A DNA stretch of 6,474 nucleotides from Spirochaetaceae bacterium. Its GTDB lineage: Bacteria; Spirochaetota; Spirochaetia; Treponematales; Breznakiellaceae. The notes under the pieces were generated by a model that did no database searches, had not been told where the DNA came from, and was given only the letters and a program-made list of their open reading frames with translations. The stretch spans positions 1-6,474 of the forward strand of contig JAIRYB010000137.1 in the NCBI GenBank assembly GCA_031267955.1, given 5' to 3'. Both the position numbers and the translations under genes were made by a program. Each line of letters opens with the position of its first letter. The first letter of the stretch is position 1. Of the stretch, positions 5,758 to 6,474 are shown in pieces.

Positions 5758-6474
5758 TCAGGGCTGTTCGACGTAATGTTTTTTATAGGCCGAGGGGGTA
5801 ACTTCCATGTATTTCTTGAACGCCCGGGAAAAGGCTTTTTCGTCATCGTAACCGGCCGCCGTACTGGCCTGGTACACGGTCGCCCCGCTTACCAGCGCCT
5901 TTGCCGACGCGCTCATCCTGCGGGCCAGGATGTAGCGGCTGGGGGATATCTGGAAATAGCTTTTAAAACGCCGGGAGAAGTAGGACCTTTCGAGTCCCGC
6001 GTGCTGCGCCATATTCTGTACCGAAAGTTCCTCGCCTATGTGCCTTTCCACGAAATCCGCCGCGTCGTGAAGGTATGAGCACTGGGGAGGGGGGACTCTG
6101 TGGAGCGGCAGCGAATTGTTGATTAAAGTCAGAAAAATGTCAAAAAGGCGCACAAGCTCGTCATAAAACTTCGGGTTATTGGCAAGATCCCTGATGGCTT
6201 TCAGAAGATGGAAAAGGGCCGAACCTTTCTTGATCTCAAGGCCGGCAAAGCGGGTGGAAAAGTCCATCTGCATTTCCACATGGAACCAGAGAACCTCAAA
6301 CGGATTGTCTTTGTTGTGCCACAGGGTATAGGGCCGCATAACCGGGAAAATATAAAAATGGTTTTTCAGGAGCCTTGTGTCTTTGTTGTTCCGCCTGAGG
6401 TAGGCTTCCCCGCCGCAGATATAGTACATACGGTAAAAGAGCGCGATCTCGTCGGTCATACCCCAGTTTTCAGA
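5758..6474 (-). CDS. AraC-family transcriptional regulator, probably cut at its N-terminus by the window edge
   Basis: Ligand-responsive DNA-binding protein. From the first ATG in the window (6459) it has 233 residues. The frame stays open for five more codons to the edge and that ATG has no Shine-Dalgarno sequence, so the true start probably lies outside. Family members are usually 270-300 residues. The N-terminal part has cupin-like sensor features: YRMYYICGGEAYLRRN (9-24), then LKNHFYIFP (31-39) and PFEVLWFHVEM (53-63). The C-terminal AraC domain spans about 131-228. Its first helix-turn-helix is LSVQNMAQHAGLERSYFSRRF, split here as LSVQNMAQHAG (145-155) and SYFSRRFK (159-166). The second is around AAGYDDEKAFSRAFKKY (201-217), ending TPSAY. 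It lies upstream of the transporter genes in the same direction, separated by 272 bp holding the candidate binding repeats, so it most likely activates them. The inducer is unknown, probably the transported compound. Confidence 0.93.
   Translation of the reverse strand, partial: SENWGMTDEIALFYRMYYICGGEAYLRRNNKDTRLLKNHFYIFPVMRPYTLWHNKDNPFEVLWFHVEMQMDFSTRFAGLEIKKGSALFHLLKAIRDLANNPKFYDELVRLFDIFLTLINNSLPLHRVPPPQCSYLHDAADFVERHIGEELSVQNMAQHAGLERSYFSRRFKSYFQISPSRYILARRMSASAKALVSGATVYQASTAAGYDDEKAFSRAFKKYMEVTPSAYKKHYVEQP

Noticed and set aside
5541..5846. Minus-strand open frame (101 codons) spanning the end of the regulator gene and the gap
   Set aside because: It overlaps the conserved AraC C-terminus in another frame, has a proline/arginine-rich composition without a family, and runs through the candidate regulatory sites.

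Overview
The window carries six genes, all on the minus strand, so the reading order is from high to low coordinates. Together they look like a locally regulated uptake locus of the ribose-type (CUT2) ABC family with catabolic genes attached. The order is: an AraC-family regulator (cut by the right edge), a 272-bp regulatory gap, a periplasmic substrate-binding protein, a terminator-like hairpin, a double-domain ATPase, a membrane permease, and two different uroporphyrinogen-decarboxylase-like (URO-D superfamily) proteins. The last of these is cut by the left edge. No RNA genes, CRISPR arrays, insertion sequences or origins were seen.

Host: base composition is moderately GC-rich, with good GGAGG-type ribosome binding sites. 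The binding protein has a short signal peptide ending FA|GG with no lipobox cysteine, a style I associate with Treponema and other spirochaetes. A host-associated treponeme (for example a termite-gut type) is a reasonable guess, but it rests on protein style alone.

How the parts fit: the regulator probably senses the imported compound or a derivative. In front of the binding-protein gene lies an 8-bp direct repeat, GATGTGAC, with a 21-bp period, placed just upstream of a TACAAT -10 box. This matches the geometry of tandem AraC half-sites at an activated promoter. A 44-bp interrupted inverted repeat follows and could be an operator or a leader hairpin. Behind the binding-protein gene an 11-bp stem followed by a T-run should stop part of transcription. 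The ATPase gene beyond it lacks a Shine-Dalgarno sequence. Both features would make binding protein far more abundant than ATPase and permease. ATPase and permease genes abut exactly (TAA then ATG).

The transported compound cannot be read from the sequence. The binding protein keeps some RbsB ligand residues but differs at two positions, so ribose is not supported. The two URO-D-like proteins are not HemE. The complete one has an H-x-C motif like the zinc site of MtaA-type corrinoid methyltransferases, but lacks the expected late cysteine. The left-edge URO-D gene also has its own near-consensus promoter (TTTACA-17-TATAAT) with an inverted repeat laid over it. The most interesting open question is why two distinct URO-D-like enzymes are tied to a sugar-type importer.
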